Below, piece by piece: positions 63,793 to 64,000 of a stretch of 64,000 nucleotides of DNA (the stretch's first letter is position 1; every line of letters starts with the position of its first letter). Source of the stretch: Hyphomicrobiales bacterium (lineage in GTDB: Bacteria > Pseudomonadota > Alphaproteobacteria > Rhizobiales > Rhizobiaceae); contig UBJO01000047.1 in NCBI GenBank assembly GCA_900465665.1, forward strand, positions 1 to 64,000, given 5' to 3'. Made by a program: the position numbers and the translations under genes. Under the pieces are notes generated by a model, which worked only from the letters and a program-made list of their open reading frames with translations, was not told the DNA's origin and did no database searches.

Positions 63793-64000
63793 CTAGCGGG
63801 CTGCGGCCTGAAGACCTGGCATTTTGGACTCAGCAGGCCGCAAGCGCAAATTGCACCAGCAGGCAAACGCCGACGTCACAAGGGCAAGACTTTCACCGAT
63901 CGCCAATCTGTTGTTCGAGTTGCTGAGAAGCGTAAGCGCGAAGAAGAAAATGCAAACGAGATAGGCGTGCATCGCCGCGCGCGCAATGATGCCTTGGCGA
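63793..64000 (-). CDS. Partial membrane protein at the right edge
   Basis: The minus strand stays open from the edge to a TAG at 63793-63795 (69 codons). The visible C-terminus has two hydrophobic stretches (HAYLVCIFFFALTLLSNS; ESLALVTSAFACWCNL) and a basic tail (RLRPAESKMPGLQAAAR). It is convergent with the sugar transferase gene. Position and membrane nature would fit an O-antigen polymerase or ligase, but no motif is visible, so this is only a guess. Confidence 0.55.
   Translation of the reverse strand, partial: RQGIIARAAMHAYLVCIFFFALTLLSNSNNRLAIGESLALVTSAFACWCNLRLRPAESKMPGLQAAAR

Overview
The window looks like a chromosomal or large-replicon segment of a Rhizobiaceae bacterium (Rhizobium/Agrobacterium/Ensifer type). 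The evidence is high GC, a RIME-like palindromic intergenic element, many ABC importers under GntR/FCD regulators, and rhizobial-type RecX, bkd, dad and exopolysaccharide genes. I see no rRNA, tRNA or CRISPR. The genus is inferred from gene style, not from a marker gene.

Positions 1-4,600 are accessory: a partial unknown gene running off the left edge, small hypothetical genes, an orphan N6-adenine DNA methyltransferase and a degraded cold-shock gene. From 4,617 to 10,837 is a GntR-regulated operon with an unusual partnership: a Cys/Met-type PLP enzyme followed by a complete sugar-type ABC importer, with a RIME hairpin element between the binding protein and the first permease. Then come a ChaA-type Ca2+/H+ antiporter with a LysR regulator (minus) and a siderophore receptor-FhuD-FhuB operon (plus) that lacks its ATPase.

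Positions 18,216-33,680 form a catabolic locus. Two minus-strand groups (aldolase + sialidase-fold protein; Fe-ADH + PdxA2 + hydroxyacid dehydrogenase + Ldh-type oxidoreductase) face a plus-strand operon of a peptide-type (family 5) ABC importer, a four-carbon acid-sugar kinase (DUF1537), a GntR regulator and an SDR. A perfect palindrome lies in the divergent promoter region. Together they suggest uptake and breakdown of an acidic sugar whose identity is not settled. Next door, uxuA (mannonate dehydratase) and its GntR regulator face a YnjB-type four-gene ABC importer (35,865-39,915).

Positions 40,393-44,209 carry isocitrate lyase, a UPF0262 protein and a divergent XRE/ScfR regulator with a perfect inverted repeat in the shared promoter. 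This is followed by a rearrangement scar: a truncated aldehyde dehydrogenase, a complete IS21-family element (44,664-47,158, 28-bp perfect terminal repeats, istA/istB), and the 3' end of an unrelated oligopeptide ABC ATPase gene. No target duplication is visible, so the IS probably mediated a deletion or other rearrangement.

From 47,756 on: recX; a minus-strand branched-chain keto-acid degradation operon (thiolase, acyl-CoA dehydrogenase, bkdA1, bkdA2, bkdB, lpd); D-amino-acid dehydrogenase and alanine racemase divergent from an Lrp regulator, with a palindromic operator candidate; and a surface polysaccharide cluster (GT25, FlaA1/CapD-type enzyme, NAD-dependent epimerase, sugar-phosphate transferase, and a partial membrane protein at the right edge).
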